From contig JAYKAV010002977.1 in NCBI GenBank assembly GCA_035582835.1, positions 1,747,935 to 1,811,934 on the forward strand: DNA of 64,000 nt, in the 5' to 3' direction. Both the position numbers and the translations under genes were made by a program. This stretch comes from Phoebastria nigripes. Lineage: Eukaryota; Chordata; Aves; Procellariiformes; Diomedeidae. Shown here piece by piece: positions 23,691-35,150 of the stretch. Under the pieces are notes generated by a model. The model did not search any database and was not told the DNA's origin. It saw only the letters and a program-made list of their open reading frames with translations. How positions within the stretch are numbered: the first letter of the stretch is position 1; every line of letters starts with the position of its first letter.

Positions 23691-26479
23691 TATTGCCTTC
23701 GGGATCATCCTGGCTAAAATTTAGGAGGCAAATACCCTATCACTCCTGCTGAAGCCCTGGAGCTGGTGGGTCTCCGGTGTTTATGGACTCTCTGCTGGGT
23801 AAATCTGTGCTGAAGGCCTTTCCTCTGGCCATCGAGAAACCCTCGGTGTGGGTTTAGAGAGTAAACCCGAAAGATGATGCAGGGAGGAAGCCCGGTCGGA
23901 GGGCGGGAGGGTCGGTGGGGGTGCGGGGAGGGCCCCCGCCGGCCCTCCCGCACCCCGACCCTGCCCTGGGACCTCCGCCCGCTGCTGTGTCGGTGCCTCC
24001 TAGCAAACAGTGAGCTTTTTTTTTTTTTTTTTTTGAGGGAAAAAAAAAAGACAAGACAAGAGGACGCAATAAATCCCGCAGATGTTTCCACTCTCTCCGC
24101 AAATAACGTTTAACCTTTAATATTTATTCGTTACTATTAATTCAAAAAAATAATTACTGAACTTTTGGCCCTTCAACTTCCACAAGCGGCGCTTTGTTTC
24201 TCTAAAATAAACTTGGGAGAAGCGATCCCTCCGTATCAAACTAGGGATTTGAATTAAAGGCCCATTTGGGACACTTGAGACTACAAAGGGTTACACATAA
24301 ATAAATGCCACATTTGCCTATTGCAAAAGTTTTCTCTGTCCTTTCTCAGTCACAACAGGGGAGGAAAAAGCCGTCGTTTATTATCTAGCGCTGGGCAGGA
24401 GCAGCCCCTCCAGAATGTGCTCTTAGATTTGGCCGGCAGAAGAGGGACTCTTTTTTTTCCCCCCTCAACAGCAGCTCCTTTTGTTCTCCAGATCTCTTTC
24501 CCAATTTCAAGCTTCACTTGCAGATCCTAAGTTTGTTTGTTAATGACGCTATTACCATCTGGCTCGTCCTACTTTCCAAAAGATATAAATCTCCCCAGTT
24601 TCATTGCCTACATTATCATTTAAGTGCCACCATAGCTGGAAGAAAAATATGCTTTCAAGGCTGCAAATTCTCCTGCACGGAGTAACTTCCCCGGGCGCGG
24701 AGCTGCCGCCCGCCCCACCGGGCTGCGGGCCGCCTGGCAGGGATGGCTCCAAATGGATTTCACCTTGCAGCGATGCTGGGAGAGGGGGAGACAGCACGAT
24801 TTAAGTTTTCCACCAGAAACTTAAGTGAACCTTCCCCCCTCCGCCCCTTTTGTCGCTGTTTAATGCATCTGGCTACTTTGAACCGTTATCTTCGGCGGGG
24901 AGAGGGATGCCCGCCCGCACGGCGGGGAGAGGGCAGGATGGGTCCTGCCCCTGGCAGGCTCCTGTTTTCCCTTACCCCGCGTGAACCCCCGTCTCTCTGC
25001 CATAAGTACATATTCCATACGTGTGAATAAACCTTTCCCACAGGCGTCGTACAGTAAAGGGAAGAAAAGTTTGGGCTCCTCTTAGTGCAAAGCGGTTGCA
25101 GATTTGTGTGCGTCTAAGCATAAAGGGACGGGGGGAGGGCGAGAAGGGTTGGGGGAGGGAGTTGGGTCCGTTTGTGTATGGGCTCCACAATGACTCTATT
25201 TATTCGCTGCAACCAGCCTGGGCAGATTGAATAGGCGAGAGAGAGACACTCAGCCTTCCCAACGCGTGGGCTTTGTGGGATCTAGTCCCCACTAGCAGAT
25301 TTCGACTGCTAATTTCCCATTCTGCGGGGCTCTCCTGCGAGGAGACACGGCCGTGCCCATCAGCTCTGTCTCCCCCAAATACTGCCCGTATTTCCAGTCC
25401 TTAACCTCTCTGTGTAGACGTTTAGCGAGGGGAGAAGTTTAAATCTTTATCGTTTCTTTGCTGGGTGTCCGGCAACGTTTCTGCGGCAAAAAAAACATTT
25501 TATTTGAATATATGTATATGCACAGACACACACATACACACAATATTGTCAAGCGAGAGAAAAGATACTCCTTTAACACGGGAAAGAAACCCAGGGTTTT
25601 TTTTCCCCGAGTGATCTAATTGTTATAAATAATTACGGATGAAAAGAAAACTCACTTATTATGCACTTCCAATACTGTGACTGCATAGGAGAGAGAGGGG
25701 GCCAAACCAGTGATTAATTAATATCGCACTGGCGTAGCTGTTTTCTCGCGAAAGGCCTTTTCCCCCCTTGCTGCTGCCGAGTTATCATTCCAGCTCGAGT
25801 CATGTGTAGCCAAGAAGGGATCTTGTTTATAAATTTATATGACGACCTTTTCTTTGTGTGTGCTCTAAAGTTGATATGGACAAATTGCAGAGGTATACAA
25901 TTTAAGTAGATGCACTTTTAATCACCGATCATTAAAATGGTTATGTTAAATATACTCAATTACATGCATGACTTCACCCTAACAGTACTTTCTATTCTCC
26001 CAGCTGCTCACGTATTCCTTAACTATAGTCAGCAGAAGAAACTCGATTATGCTGAATCCATACATTTCTATGGATTTCATCAGCCTAATTAATGCTTCAG
26101 TGTGGTCCATGTGTCTGAATGGTCCCTTTGCTATTACTTGGGTAAGGAGGCAGTGCTGGAATGCAGAGGGTCTTTCTTTCAAAGATACCCATGGGGGTCA
26201 CTCTAGGACTCTAATGGCAAAGGTAGCAAGTGTTAAATAGCAGAAACATGCAGAGAAAGGGAAGGCAGCGATGTAAAAGCGACATTGATACTGTAGGTAT
26301 GCCCAACAGGTCAGTGATGATAATTAAAACGCTTAAAGAAGAAAAGGTAAATGGAAAGCTTCCACAATTCGCAGCGTGCCTGGTTAAAAGCAAACAAATC
26401 AGCCCACAGAAACGCACCTTGCTGATCCTGGCGGGGAAAAAAAAAAAAAAAAGTTGACAGCAGATTTTTAGCCTAAATA
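23691..26479. other. Intergenic DNA
   Basis: Contains a G/C-rich imperfect hairpin at 23909-23961, T and A runs at about 24015-24050, AT-rich strips at 24110-24160 and 25490-25660, and 6-bp arms CCAGTG/CACTGG at 25707-25732 around ATTAATTAAT. An A-run lies near 26437-26451. No gene is seen, though several AT-rich strips could be regulatory. Confidence 0.5.
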
Positions 26480-26960
26480 ACTACCAGGGCAGCCTTTTCC
26501 GCGAGCACTGCGTTTGAATGCCCTGTCTCTTCTCTAATTTTCTCGTTGTCGAAATGCAACATGTCAGGGAGAGGACGCCNGGCCGGGCAGAGCCGGGCGC
26601 TCCCACGCTGCCGCGTCCTGTGCGCTCCCTGTCCTGGCACCACCGGGGAGTCCTGCAGCCCCCCAGGTCGGTGCACATACACGCGGAGCTGGTATAAGTA
26701 GCTCTTCCCCTCCTCTTCCCAGCTTTCTTCCGAAATGAAGAAGCGATTAAAATAAATGGGATGCGTTGCAGCTTTAGCGCAAACAGCCAATGGCTGCTTT
26801 TATAACACATCTAGCATTTAGTGGGATCTAAAAGGCAAAAGAGCGCTTCCTGCTATTCAAGCAACATTTTAATCGATGAGAAATGCATCGAGATGTATTT
26901 ATTTTTTGTTCCCACCTGTTGTAGTAGAAGACCATCTGATCACACCTTTCTCTGGCTGCT
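26480..26960. promoter_or_regulatory. Candidate conserved element with CCAAT palindrome and TATA-like box
   Basis: Non-repetitive block containing CAGCCAATGGCTG at 26784-26796 (6-bp arms around one central A, including a CCAAT box). It is followed directly by TTTATAA at 26799-26805. Further on are AACATTTTAATCGATGAG and AAATGCATCGAGATG near 26866-26895. The CCAAT and TATA-like motifs are closer together than in a typical promoter. It may be an enhancer or an unannotated RNA start. No coding frame follows. Confidence 0.3.
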
Positions 26961-28639
26961 GGGAGACGTGAGGGGAAATCAGAGATCTTTCTTGTCAGCC
27001 ACTGCATTGCCAAAAAGGTGGTGATGGAGCCCGGGTCTCTTCCCTGTTCCTCCACCGTGCACTCTGCAGCTCAATTGTCCTAACTTCGAGTCAGTGCGTT
27101 GCTGCAGCCTTCATCCTTCAAGTGGAGAGAGAAAGCAGGGAAGATTTCAGATCTATAACCAAATTATAACCTAGGAACTTTATGCTTGTCATGCTAATTT
27201 AATGACTTTTATAGTAAGTGTAGACTTTCTGTCTTTTGAAATTAGCTCTTCAAAACGCTTTGTGTAATGACAGACACTAGACATAAGAGACAAATGCACA
27301 AGCAATAGTGGGATAATAATCTGGCAAACACTGCGCCATTTAATATTAAAATGGAGAACAAAGTGCATTAAATCTCAGCGGAAATGTACGTCGTTGTCCG
27401 ATGCCATTGGTCCACGCCTGGCCTCCAAGAGTGACCCGAAAGGAGGGTGTCCTCCAGCAGCCGCTGTGCCTGGGTTCACCTGGAAAATGAGCAGGTGCCA
27501 GATTTCGAGTACAAAACAGTATTTCATGCAATGCAGTGCCCCTTTGCTTTCTGGTGGTGCTTACAGGTGTCTGAGTACTGTCAATATCCTGATTCCGACA
27601 GGCTGGTTCTGCTGGGCCCAGCCCCTTGCTCGGTTCCCAGCGGGGGGACGTACACACTGCGCTCGCATATATGGCTCTGAATGTACAAATCCCCTCCGTC
27701 CTTAAGAGCATTTCTGTGCTCCCATGTTATGAGTGGTCCAGAAATCTGTCCAAGAGATGGTCTTGATAACAAAGGGAGGGGTAAACCCAAAGCTGTAGGT
27801 GTATTGCAATCTGGGCGACTCACTCATTGCCTATAATTGTAAATAAGGTAAGTTCACACGACGATCGAGTAACAAGGGAACAAGAGGCCTATTTTAATCA
27901 GGTGGTTATCTCTCCTTGGTGGAGATCAGAGCTCCATCGCTCCTGGCCTTCTCATTGTGTCCCCCCTGCTGGAAATGACAGCTCCTTCAGAAATAAGCAA
28001 CTTGGTCCCTGGATGGGATTTCAGCTCTTTTGCACTACACATGTACCAATTGTCATTTTACAGCTACAGCAAAACCTCTAAATTATATAAGTGTATAAAC
28101 TCGGCCTCATTAAATCCCCCCTTTTGGATAGCCTCAAGGTTGGAGAGTATATTACTGTAAGCCAGAGGAGACTTAAATTATATTCAAATGGGGATTGAAA
28201 CATAGTGGTACTTAAGCACACTCCTTGTCTCAGCTACAGAGGTTTCATTTTTCCCCTTTAGAGTGTTATAATATTACAAACGCAACAGTTTCCTTATGTC
28301 AAATCAAACGATCTGAAATCCTATTTCTTGATTCAGCCTATGGGTCCCTTTGTGGTGGGGACAAAAACACAAAGATATGATCAAACACCGTAGCCTGATC
28401 AAAGAGAAATTTATCGTTCATCTGAGAGAGCTTCCTAATTTGAAGCTAAAACCCTCCCCTTCCAGAAAGCATCTGAACATGCTGTGCAGGTTGTTTTCTT
28501 GCACGTGTGCCTGTGTGTACGGATAAANAGGGGTGTGCAGAGGGACAGGGGACCGAGGGCAGCGATTACCCCGCAACTTAGAGCACGCCCTGCCCACAGN
28601 TTGATTTTTCCACCCAATCCGATATAAAAACCAAAAGTT
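26961..28639. other. Intergenic DNA, mostly AT-rich and single-copy
   Basis: No simple repeat of note. Motif-bearing stretches include TTTCATGCAATGCAG near 27521 and CTTCTCATTGTGTCC near 27948 (a SOX-type core). No coding gene is seen. Confidence 0.5.
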
Positions 28640-31010
28640 TCCGTGGGAAATCTGTGCCTACGCGAGCTGCCGCTGCTTCCACCGCCTCCCCACCCGCCCG
28701 CGCCGTGCGGCGCCACGGGCGGGGCGGGGGGTTCTGCCCGGGGCCCTTCCCCGGCCCCCTCGCGGGGCACCCCGAAACGGCTGAGCTGAGCCCCCCTCGG
28801 CACGGCGCTGCCAGCTCTGGTGAGAGGGGCACGGCCGCTGCGGGGATCGCCCTGCAGAGCCCCGCGCGAAGCCCCCCAAAGGTGGGTTTGCCGGCAAGGG
28901 CTCGCCTTCCCCCCTTTTCCAGCCCTCGCAAGAGGGTCAGTGGTTTAACCAGGCGTCACCAGGACTTCGTTTTATTCCCGGCCCACTGAAGCGTGTGGCT
29001 TTTAGTGACTGATGGCCGCTGTGGCTGACTGTACGCGGCACAGTTGCTTTCACGGTGCGTGCTCCAGATGGGCACGTCCCGCAGGCTCGGGGCGGGGGGG
29101 CACGGTCGCTTTGCAAAGGCCACCGAGACACTGAGATTTGTTCTGGGTCAACCCTCCCCTAACGCCAAAGTTGGGAAACAACTTTCGCAGCGTGTGTCGG
29201 GGAGGGAGGGAGCGGCGGCNGAGCGGCAGCGGGTGCCGCGGTGCGGGGTGCCGGGGCTGGAGGCCGCCGGCCCCGCTGCCCGCCCCAGCGAATCGCCCCC
29301 GTCCCTCTGCTCAGCTCTTCCTCCCCCAGCCCCGGACGCGCAGACAGTACGTTTCCAAACTTTGAAATGCCAAATCACGTTATTGCTGGGGCAGGAGGCT
29401 GCTTTCGGATCCGTGACAGCTGAGTTTTCCCTATCGATTATGTGGCACTGCAGTTCATTTACACAGCTCAAAAGCTTAAAGACACTGGAGGACCCCCCGG
29501 TTTAACCCGAAATCCTAACAGAAAGTGAATCAACTTTCTGGCCGGTGTTTAAACTGATAGATCAGAACTTAATTCGGAGAGACAGAAAGGGAGAGAAACG
29601 ACAGCACGGATTTATCTTGCCCAGCGTCCTTCGCTGAAACTTTAGAAACTGCGGCGTGGAAAATCCAGGGCCGAAATGCTAATTAGGAGCAGCGCGTTTG
29701 GTGTCCNGATATTTTATATATTTTAGAAAGCAGAGTACAGCGCTTGGGGTTTTGTGCGGGTGCATGAAAGACGTGCGTGGACCGAGGCTGCCTGCGGCTG
29801 CAGGGCGGCAGCCGGGCTCCGGGGCGGCCCTGGCCGCGGGGGCCGGGCAGCAGCTCCCGGCGCGGGGCCGGCGCCTTGCGGGCTCGCCCAGCCGGAGCGG
29901 CCCGGCCCAGCGGCCGGGCGGCAGGGAGGGGTTGGGGAAGCGAGGGGGGAGCGTTTTCCTCTCCCGCATGGGGACGGGACCGGCCCTCTTATGCTGCCGG
30001 GTCCTTCCCCTGGCTTCTTTAACTGGGGGCTTTCCAGGAGCCAGCTCAGCTCCCGGTCCCTGCTGCTCCCTCCCCCTGTCCTCGCCGAGGTTTCATTACT
30101 TGCTGTTAGTGCCTGGAAACAATAAAGGATGTGGTACTGGGCTTTTATTGATTATTTGTCACCCTGTATTTGTCAGTTTCAATAACTTTTCCTGAAGTTT
30201 TACTTACGGGCACTTGAGCTTACGGATTAGGCCAGCTCTGCGGATTGCAGTGAGGGGTAATTATCCGCTGGCCAGCTTCCCTGCAGCCGGAGAGAAAAGA
30301 GCATTAACGTATAGAATGGGCAGGATCCGGCCTGATCGCCCCCCACTAAAGCGCTGCCCGGGCGAGAGGCGGGAGCAGCCAGGAGCCCTCCGCGGCCCTG
30401 CCAGCTGCCCCCCCCCGAGCCCCCCACCGCCCCCATCCCCGCTCGCCCTGCGCAGGGTGCAGCGAGCTCGCGGCCGCTCTCTGCCTCCCGGGTGCTTGGG
30501 GCGGGGAGCTCATCCAGGCCCCCAAAGTCGCCCCCTCCCCTGGTTTTGGAGGCGAAAGATCAACCCCCAAGAGATGGTCCCGCTCCCGGGGGAGGGGGAC
30601 CCACGACGCTGGGGCCCGAACCGGGGCTTTCGGCAGCGGCCAAATCCCCGGGATTCAATTAAAAAGCTGGCTCGCGCCGCTGGCGGGGAGGCGAAGCCGG
30701 GGGATTTGTATTATGAAGATCGACTCTTCAAAACTGCCCGCCTGGCAGCCCGGCCGCACTCCCGCCGGCGGAGGGGACCTGGCTGCCCCGGGCGCCCCGT
30801 CCGGAGCCCCGGCGGCGGGGGGTGCGCGGGGCCGGGCCCCACGGGCGGCGGGGAGAGGAGTCGCGGCGGGGGCTGCGGGGACCTGCCGGGGGCGGAGGGG
30901 GGGGGGGGCGGCCCCTGCGTCTCTCGCAGCCTTTTCAGAGAGAGGGGTCAAACCTTCCTCGAGAGAAAAGACCTTATCTCTGGCCATTTTCCTCCTCTAA
31001 TAACTTTCCT
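28640..31010. other. Last cluster of CpG-rich segments
   Basis: CpG-dense patches at about 28660-28930, 29075-29345, 29780-30010 and 30330-30980. Frames of up to 292 codons are compositional. After this cluster, CpG density drops and stays low for most of the rest of the window. Confidence 0.6.
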
Positions 31011-31224
31011 ACGTCTCCCAAGCGATGCACGCTGCTCCATACGTGCTCCAGCTATACTCATTTGTAAGCACACTAAAGGCAAGCTAGCATAATCGTTCCC
31101 CGGGCTGGCAGGGTGCCTATCGTGTACAGTATAGCGTTTGATGTACTGTGTCTCATACTACTGCAAGCTAAGAGACAAGCGAACACAGAGTGCCCAGTTA
31201 CACAGGATTTAATTACAGCGGAAT

Positions 31225-31370
31225 GCATTCTCCATGCTGATTAGGAGAAAAATCAATCGGCAGCTTATTTGCCACAATGAACCAATAAAAACCCAATTTA
31301 TTAGAGCAATAATCTCAGCCCCAAATGGTCTAAATATTATTGTTTCAATTGCATTGAGGGAATCCAGACT
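31225..31370. promoter_or_regulatory. Candidate conserved AT-rich element
   Basis: Non-repetitive AT-rich block with SOX- and homeodomain-type motifs: CCACAATGAACCAATAAAAA near 31270, CAATTTATTAG near 31294, and ATATTATTGTTTCAATTG near 31334. It lies just past the last large CpG island, at the edge of the gene desert. Assigned only by motif density. Confidence 0.25.
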
Positions 31371-34300
31371 GAAAGTGTTACACAGAGAGCATCAGGGAGT
31401 CCTTCTCCATGAATTCAGCAAGAGTTTCTAACCTCTTTCTAGAGGCTAGCTTGCCGGCTCAGAGTTCTTTGAAACAGGGGGCCGAGTTCCCCCATTTCAG
31501 GTCCAGGTGTCTGGGTTGTTGTAGTACCTATAAGGCAAGATGCTCTGCAGCCAAGAGGCAAACACAGCATACAGCTTCCCACTGGGTCTTAAAGATTTCC
31601 TGCTTTCCAGTGATTTATATGTGAAATTCCTAGAAGAGGGGAGGCCACACAAAAGATCCCCAAGCCATAGGCTGATATAAATGCCTTGTTGTAATATTGT
31701 TAGAAAAACACCATGCGATGTGCCAAAAATTCCCTGGTAGGGATGGGGGAGAAAGGCATTCCTTCCGGGAGGGTGCTGAACACTGGGACCAGGCTGGGGT
31801 GCGTGGGGAGGATGGGGGACAGCAGTGCCCTCGCTTCCCCTCTCCCACGTGAAATCTCTCCCTTCTTCTCACGACGGACTTGCAGTTTGCAGGGTGCTCC
31901 CCTGGGAAGTCGGTGGGAGGCTGGAGGGCCACTCAGGCAATGCAGTGCTGGTGGGCCAGGTCACGCCGGGAACTGCGGGGTCCCCTAGAGCTTAAAGTCT
32001 GTGACTCAGGAGATGCTGATTTTGCTTTACAGCTTTCTGTAACTCCAGTCATCTCTGTCCCAAACCGGAGAGGACCTCATTTCCTGCTCAGTGCTCTGCC
32101 AACCACAAGGTCTTTTCATAAAGCTGCCAGGGGTGCCTGGCTGCGGGAAGGACAGTCAGTGTTTGTCACCAGGGAATGAGCTGGCATCATAGCNCTAATC
32201 TGAGTCAACAACCTGGATAGCCCTGAGCATGACTTCATAAATCATGCTATCTAATTGAAAGGCACATGCTTATATATACAGTGTTGTTCAAAAAGGATGC
32301 AAAAAATAAAATAAAATGCAACAAACACTTCTTTTCTTCCCACTAGCCTATTAATCAGTCACCTGATTGTTTCAATTTACATTATTTCACGCAGAAAAAA
32401 AAAGGGAAAACATAAAACCATCTTGTATAGCCATAATAAAAACACAAATGAGAGGCTTAGCCATTTTCTAACACATCCCTAATAATAGGAAAACAATCTT
32501 TAAGTGTTTTTAATTTAAATTGTTTTCATGATTAATTCAAAATTGCTAAATAATATTATCATGTGTCTATGTATCTATTTAGCATCGAGGGGTACGATAT
32601 TTCAAAGCAATTGAACCAGTTTTGAAAGGAGAAAGAGTCCTTCACCATGCCTGTATTCACTTTTTTTAATGTTGGTTAATACACATACGCTGGCCTGCCT
32701 TTTTCTCATCCTTCCAGCAGAAATGAAAAATAAATCTGGGACAAAAGATCGGTTATGTGCTTTTTGCTTTTCACACCCAAATCTCCTGCTTTATTTCTTC
32801 CCCCATAGGATCTGCGGGATCTCCCCCTGTGAGAGGCAACTCAACAGCTCGGTCCCCTCTGCCATCTCAGCACTGCCAGTGGAGAAGCCNGGGAGGAGCG
32901 CAAAGCAGTGGCTGAGCAGCAATTTGAATATTCATATTTAACTCTTCAAACAACGGAAGATACTTCAAAACCATGAGTAAGACAGAATGACATTAAACTT
33001 TCAATCGTTAAACCTCTGTTTAGCTGTACTCCAGAAATGAGCAGTTCATAACAAACGGGGAATTCTGATTGACAGTTTGCCATCAGGAGCCCTTAAGTAG
33101 GATTTTTCCAGCTATAACGCAGTGTACTCCTCTGTGCTCCCTTTCGCAAGATGCTATTTCAAGTATAGGAGCACGAGGAGAATTTACATAATAGCTTCAT
33201 ATATAATATGTGATTGCTCTGAAATTCAGAAGCACCAGTTTTTGCTCTTATTGTTTTAGAAGTGAAGAGTGCACTTTGTTTTCTTGTTTACTCAGTGAGC
33301 TCTCTGATCTCTTGATGTGTTTCAAGCATTTTCTGTCAGCATCACGAGACCGTGCTTACCTGGTAAATTTTGTGTGTGAAATGATTATTGTTCAAAGTGC
33401 CTGAAAAAAACAACAGTAATGATGTCTGACAACTTTTTTCTTTTTTTTTTTTTTTTCCTCTTCTTAAATAATATTTCATGGTACATTAAATGGGTTACAC
33501 AGTCTCTTCTTAAGAGACCCAAGCAACGTATTGCTGCATACTTAATGTTTCCATCCGGCAGCTAGTTTTTAAAAGGAAAAAAGCTGAAGGCAGCCTGGAA
33601 TCCTTCCCTGAGCCTTTTCTCAGTTTGTTCTGAATTTGATAAGAAATGGTAATAATTTGGAGANACAGAAAGAAAGAAAAATAAATATTATTTCACAATA
33701 AACCTCTTAGTGTGTCATTTGTGATTGCAGGCAGATACTAGAAACTCTACTCGTTAAATCCACTGAACATTACTTTTTCAGAAGTCAGAATGTTTTTAGC
33801 CAAACTGCTTTCTCGATGGTTGCTTCGGATGTAACAGTCAGAGCCAGAGTAGCCCAAGGAGAGAAGCAAACAATTAAAACATTTACGTATTTGATTCTTG
33901 ATAGACATCTCTACAAGGTAGGTTTTAACATTTTTTTTCTTCTTAATTTTTTTTTTCTTTTTTTTTTTTTTTCAGTAAGAAGGATAAGCTTGGAGTGCCC
34001 AGTCACCGTGGTAACTGCCAGAAAAATTCTCCTGAAGTTTGAAGAGGTCAGCTAACGGGGTCAACAACTCTGGCCTCTCTCTGAGCTGGGCCTGGCAGGC
34101 TCCATCCTGCGGTTGGGGTGTTAGCGCAGGCTGAGCCCTGGGAGGTGGACCATTCCAGCTCTGATATAAATTTTTTGAGTCAGTTCACGGCCTGGACTCT
34201 CCAGGTGGCCTCCAAAATCGATTGTGACCTTGTGACCCTGTCTAACGGAGGCATAGCATCCAACCTAAGTAAGGATTTAGCCAGGAACGACAGCTTTCCA

Positions 34301-35039
34301 CTGAGTGTTATTGGGGACAGTACAAACAGTTTTGGAAGCAAGGAGGTAGGTATGAGGAGTAGAGGTCATTAAAAGCATATTAAAAAACAATTTTAAAAAT
34401 CCTTGTTAGTGGAAAGTTTTTATTAGCAGTAACCGTTCCCTAAATAAACTCTTCTGGCAACTGTTTTTTTCTTCCCTAACAACATTGCATCAAGTATTTC
34501 AGTGCATTAATATATGAAAAATTGGCACTTTATATATTCCAAACAAAACTAATATTTTATCTACCTCTGGATTTTGAACTTGTAAATGAAGCTGACTGAC
34601 ATGTCTTAAACTAGACGTCTGTGAAGCATGTTTTTTTCCTTAATATCATAAAAACCAGGAGGCTGCTTATTAAAGCGGGTTGTTTATTTTAGGAAGTAAC
34701 TTCTCTAATATGTGCATTCTTTTTAGATTCAAAAGGCTCTTAATCTGTGTAATTTTATTTTTAAACTAGGAAATTAAGTAACGTTCAGAATAGTGTGGAA
34801 TGAAAGTGTGAGAGTTTCACAGGCTTGTTCCTTTACTGATTTGTAATACAAACAGACAAGCCACAAATTTGGTTATGTATTTTTGTAGAAGAAAATTGTG
34901 GTCATGCTAAGATCATATTTATAGAGAATATGACATTTTTTCCTTTAAGATTTTAAGCAACAAACTATGTAGGGGAGGGAGAGGCTGCTGCAAAGGTCTG
35001 ATTTTGTTATCAAATCTAGAAACTTGCCCTTCCAAGCAA

Positions 35040-35150
35040 GTGGATTTGCTCTTGAATTTTATTCCTGCTTCTGCAAAACCTCAGCTCCGCATGCATTGCT
35101 CACATGAGTAATCGGGTAGTCATCAGATGAGTAAGTGGAACTACACCGAG
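35040..35150. repeat. Possible second copy of the old palindromic repeat
   Basis: TCTGCAAAACCTCAGC, then GCTCACATGAGTAATCGGGTAG, then AGATGAGTAAGTGGAACTAC. This resembles the CTGCAAA..CTCAC.GAGTAGTCCCAT..GAGTAAG pattern of the same repeat group. Strongly diverged. Confidence 0.3.

Noticed and set aside
30214..31092. A 292-codon plus-strand frame in the last CpG cluster
   Set aside because: Pro/Arg/Gly-rich with G- and C-runs. The opposite strand has similar frames. No domain or codon bias suggests a gene.
34130..34270. Possible SINE-like segment (GACCTTGTGACCCTGTCTAACGG)
   Set aside because: Only short matches to a MIR-like string, with no extended similarity on either side.
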